This document shows, one piece after another, positions 61,301 to 64,000 of a DNA stretch of 64,000 bases. Source of the stretch: Leidyana gryllorum EB-2025a (taxonomy: Eukaryota > Apicomplexa); contig JBLWGC010000230.1 of assembly GCA_048772705.1 (NCBI GenBank), forward strand, positions 930,001-994,000, read 5' to 3'. A program made the translations under genes and the position numbers. Positions within the stretch are counted from its first letter, which is position 1, and each line of letters opens with the position of its first letter. The notes beneath the pieces were generated by a model. It was not told the DNA's origin, ran no database searches, and saw only the letters and a list, made by a program, of their open reading frames with translations.

Positions 61301-62969
61301 CGGTCCGGCCGTTTATATCACCAGTGCGAGAGATTGACCCGGGCCTACGCCTGTCCCACTATCCTCCTGGAGTTCGACTCGGGCAGCAGAGGGTATCTGC
61401 GACAGTCCGCCATGGCCCAGGGATTCGCTGAGAACGACGACGGACTCAAGTTTCAGCACAACAAGTTCCATTTGGGCTCAAACCGCACTCTCGAGGATCC
61501 GGTCGATGCTCCTTTTGTGATCAGCAAACTCGCTGTTCTAATGACCCGGTTCCACACACTCCGCTTCATATGGAGTCCCGACTGCGCCTTCTCCGCTGAG
61601 ATGTTGAGAGCTCTGAAACAGGGAGCCCCCCAACCAATCGTGGAACAGGCGATGCAAGTCTGTCAAGGGGGGGCAGGTGAGACGGCCGACAGCGCCGTGG
61701 CAAAGAAGAAGCCCAAAGCGAAACCCGCCGTCGAGGAACAGCCCAAAGAGGAACACCACAGCCCATCGCCCGTCAGAGAGAGCAAAGCAGAGCCAGGAGT
61801 GGCGGAGACGGCGAGAGAGGAGGAGAGCGAGAAGGATGTTGAAGTACTCTCGGTCGAGGCTGCGTCCACCAAACTGCTCCCTCCAGCCGAGACATTGAGG
61901 GCGCTCGATAGTTTCGCCCACAAATCCCAACCACTCAACGGGGACGACATTCCAACGACAGCGTCTCCGGCAGTGAAGAGCCGCGCCACAGCCAAAAGCC
62001 GCGCCAAGAGCAAAGCCGCCGCCGGCAAGTTGAAAGCCGGCGAAGAGGTCGAGGTCGATGAGTCCAGCTCATCGGTCGCGAAGCCCAAAAGTAGAGCTGG
62101 CGCAAAGGCGAAGGGGAAAGCGAAGGCGAAAGCGAAGGGGAAAGCGAAGGCGAAAGCGACAGCCAAAAGCAGAGTGAAAGGGGCAGCCACCGCCAAGTCG
62201 CCTGACGATGATGGAGAAAATCCGGGGTCAGGCAAAGTCATCGAGACGATCAGTGAAGAGGCTGCCGATATAGTGGTCACTGAGTTGGAGGAATTGATGA
62301 GACGGTTTCGGGAGAAAGAAGCCTCTGGTTCGGCGGAACAGTTGGCACATGATGCGAGTCCGAGGCCCTTGGAGGACTTGGATTTTGACTATATTGAAGA
62401 CCCGAATGAGCCGATTCTGGAAGAAGAGGCACCGGACCTGCTGGGGCAAGTTGTGGGTGGTATATCATTGGGTCCACGTACACAACTGGAATTGGGGGCT
62501 CAGTTGAAACGAAAAGACGACGAGGACACATTCGAGCCGCAAATCTGGTGGAACGCCTCGAATGCTATTAATGTGGGAGCAGTCGATCTTCTACAGAAAA
62601 TGCCCAATGTTGGCTCGCTGGCATTGGATCGGACAGTGAGAAGATACAGAAGCCTCCGAGACATTCTCTTGGCTTCCGAAGAGGATTTGGGGACAAAAAT
62701 AGGCAGGTATGTTGGCAGTTGTATAGCGGGACTCTTGGCTGACCGCACTCTTCTGTCGCAGTGAAGAAGCGCGTGGTATATTTTCAGCACTCGACAGATG
62801 CCATCAGTGGTCATACGATACATTGGACTCCAACAACAGCGTAAGCTGCTGGATGCAAGCAGATGTCGTCAGGATCCGAACTCTTTGTGCAGGGAGCACG
62901 CGTTCTGAAATCGTGATCCATCGGCGGCAGAGGGAACGGACGGATGAGGAGACGGTGGGGAAGACATGA
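58354..62969 (+). CDS. XPF/Rad1 DNA-repair endonuclease
   Basis: Catalytic subunit of the XPF-ERCC1 structure-specific nuclease in nucleotide excision and crosslink repair. Exons 58354-58793, 58854-59790, 59840-60039, 60094-62706 and 62762-62969; 1465 aa, long for the family (about 900-1100). The helicase-like N-terminal half includes VNLVDALLANDGLVVLG and the crossing to LLNRCNDMFMIQLL. The ERCC4 nuclease domain has ILVDVREFRSSLPF and GVERKALPDLIQSL (ERKxxxD). The HhH region reads LLQKMPNVGSLALDR and LASEEDLGTKIG. Insertions: a Ser/Ala-rich linker with a basic NLS (PPKKKRRTMD) and a Lys/Ala repeat (AKGKAKAKAKGKAKAK). Confidence 0.93.
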
Positions 62970-62990
62970 AATAATAAAGGCGGTTTCCTG

Positions 62991-63329
62991 ATGGAAGTAT
63001 TGCACTCCACACTTATATCACATTGTGTCCATTTGCCAGTGGCAACAGCTTCGCAACCTGAAACCAAAGTCTCACCCAAACGCGGCCTCCCACTCACCAT
63101 ATTCGATATGCGATTCAGCGACTTGGCGCCATCGGCCTCCTCAACACAGCAGCAGCCTGCACCTACGTACGGGAACTTCACCCGTACCCCCAGTACGACT
63201 AAATCCTGTGAGTCGTCAGGTGAATACCAACGGGTATCATTAGGCAACCTGAATCAGCCAGCAACCAGTCGTCAGCTAACCACAAGCTTCCCGAATACCA
63301 ACTCACTGGCGGTGGAACAAATTGAATAA
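62991..63329 (+). CDS. Short hypothetical ORF, uncertain
   Basis: Open frame of 112 codons starting 21 bp after the XPF stop. It reads as a disordered protein (TIFDMRFSDLAPSASSTQQQ). It contains a good in-frame donor (GTGAGT near 63209) and an acceptor after 36 nt, which slightly supports the plus strand. The opposite strand is also open at 62804-63247 but has no ATG. Its end overlaps the 3' end of the Lsm-like gene by 27 nt. It could equally be non-coding. Confidence 0.3.
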   Translation: MEVLHSTLISHCVHLPVATASQPETKVSPKRGLPLTIFDMRFSDLAPSASSTQQQPAPTYGNFTRTPSTTKSCESSGEYQRVSLGNLNQPATSRQLTTSFPNTNSLAVEQIE

Positions 63330-63780
63330 CTCTTGAGCCGTCCGCGAGACACAAGCACCGTGAACCTTCTTCTCCCGTTCAAAGCTCTCAGCAGCCTCCG
63401 CCTCCCGATTCACAGCAGCCTGCTTTGATGGAGGACACAGAGGTAAATTTGGAAGCTCCGCCTTTGCGGAACCAGGCTCTGCGGCCCCCATTTGATCTAT
63501 CAAATCCGCTCCGACAAAGTAGTAATTAGACTTGCCCGGAACCGTTCCATTTTCCCCTGCAAAGTAAACCCAATCATAATGCTGCAATTCTAACCAGCTT
63601 ACGTAAAATGGCCAGGCCCGTGGGGCCATTTACTGCTTCCTTTGCCTCGTATGTACAAAGCGTACCGGTCAGCGAAGTGCCAGAAGTCAAATGGGCCGTA
63701 ACGCGTCCTGCATTCTCAATCAAATATCGGTAACCAAAGGGAAACCTACCACCAATGGGAGGAGGGGCGTTGGTCGCCAT
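63303..63780 (-). CDS. Small Lsm-like protein
   Basis: Exons 63603-63780 and 63303-63556; 46-nt intron; 143 aa. From the Met at 63780: MATNAPPPIGGRFPFGYRYL, then AGRVTAHLTSGTSLTGTLCT and GLAILRENG-NYYFVGADLI. This resembles a strongly bent five-stranded Sm fold of the Lsm12/ataxin type (hydrophobic strand, 'G..V.V.L..G....G.L' pattern). The rest is a charged helix (REAEAAESFEREKK). The resemblance is weak, so the Lsm label is tentative. Confidence 0.5.
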
Positions 63781-63903
63781 TTCGAAACGCAGAAAAAGCT
63801 TTATCAAAAAGGTTTAAGTTGACTATACCACATGATTGGTTCAGTTGTGTGAACCTCAACTTTCTCCCCTACAACCTCATTACTTGTCCCCACCAGCCCA
63901 TTC

Positions 63904-64000
63904 ATGGCGGATGGCCAGTCGCACAGGTTCCATCTCAACCCGGTGGTTCTGACATTGCGAACCGGAACTGCTCAGGCGAAAATGTATCGTACAACAGGGC
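63904..64000 (+). CDS. 5' end of a gene running off the window
   Basis: An ATG at 63904 opens a frame to the window end (MADGQSHRFHLNPVVLTLRT...). Thirty-two codons are visible, without a signal peptide; too little to identify. Divergent from the Lsm-like gene. Confidence 0.4.
   Translation, partial: MADGQSHRFHLNPVVLTLRTGTAQAKMYRTTG

Noticed and set aside
61663-62280. Minus-strand ORF rich in Ala/Ser/Phe inside XPF
   Set aside because: Complement of the Lys/Ala-rich XPF linker; XPF continues on both sides with conserved motifs.
62804-63247. Minus-strand ORF behind XPF
   Set aside because: No ATG in its first 60 codons and it overlaps the last XPF exon, which is supported by a matching HhH end.

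Overview
The window is a gene-dense piece of a eukaryotic nuclear genome. I place 44 protein genes in 64 kb (about 1.45 kb per gene), on both strands, most of them split by short GT-AG introns of 36-60 nt. TAA, TAG and TGA are all used as stops, so the code is standard. A calcium-dependent protein kinase (CDPK) with N-terminal EF-hand-like motifs, the density and the short introns fit an alveolate, most likely a free-living or gregarine-like relative of the apicomplexans or a perkinsid. That placement is inference; no rRNA or tRNA gene is visible to test it.

Layout. 1-10 kb: 3' part of importin alpha, a CDPK, a mucin-like repeat protein, a long low-complexity protein and a 237-aa orphan with a hidden last exon. 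10-15 kb: two adjacent, very divergent Hsp70-like proteins that lack the ATPase signatures. 15-21 kb: RPL14, V-ATPase subunit H, a SNARE without membrane anchor, an RFC5-type clamp-loader subunit with an inserted linker, and a COPI-associated-type membrane protein. 21-32 kb: a membrane-anchored PDI (CGHC), small nuclear proteins including an LLPH-like protein, RBX1, an SLC35F6-like transporter, deoxyhypusine synthase and a convergent pair of paralogous type II membrane glycosyltransferase-like proteins. 32-48 kb: a patatin/TGL-type lipase, ethanolamine-phosphate cytidylyltransferase (PCYT2), a membrane U-box protein, an eIF4B/4H-like RRM protein, a DEAH helicase, an MPP10-like protein and V-ATPase subunit A. 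48-54 kb: an ER protein-entry cluster of Sec61 gamma, Sec61 beta, SRP54 and a GRP170-type Hsp70. 54-64 kb: peroxiredoxin-5, a C2H2 zinc-finger protein, a double-domain MsrB, a PSI-like GPI-anchored protein, XPF and an Lsm-like small protein; the last gene runs off the end.

The architecture is striking. Divergent genes have start codons only 22-99 bp apart, convergent genes can share their stop codons, and two same-strand neighbours overlap as ATG...TGA and ATGA. Several introns are multiples of three without stops, so simple ORF reading hides them; several small genes (Sec61 beta, Sec61 gamma, a 64-aa membrane protein) exist only as short exons and had to be assembled by hand.

Functionally, many genes serve the secretory and endomembrane system: translocon, SRP, ER chaperone, PDI, SNARE, COPI-associated protein, two V-ATPase subunits, glycosyltransferases, and phospholipid and triacylglycerol enzymes. 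All gene models are predictions from sequence. Family assignments rest on recognised motifs, not on database searches.
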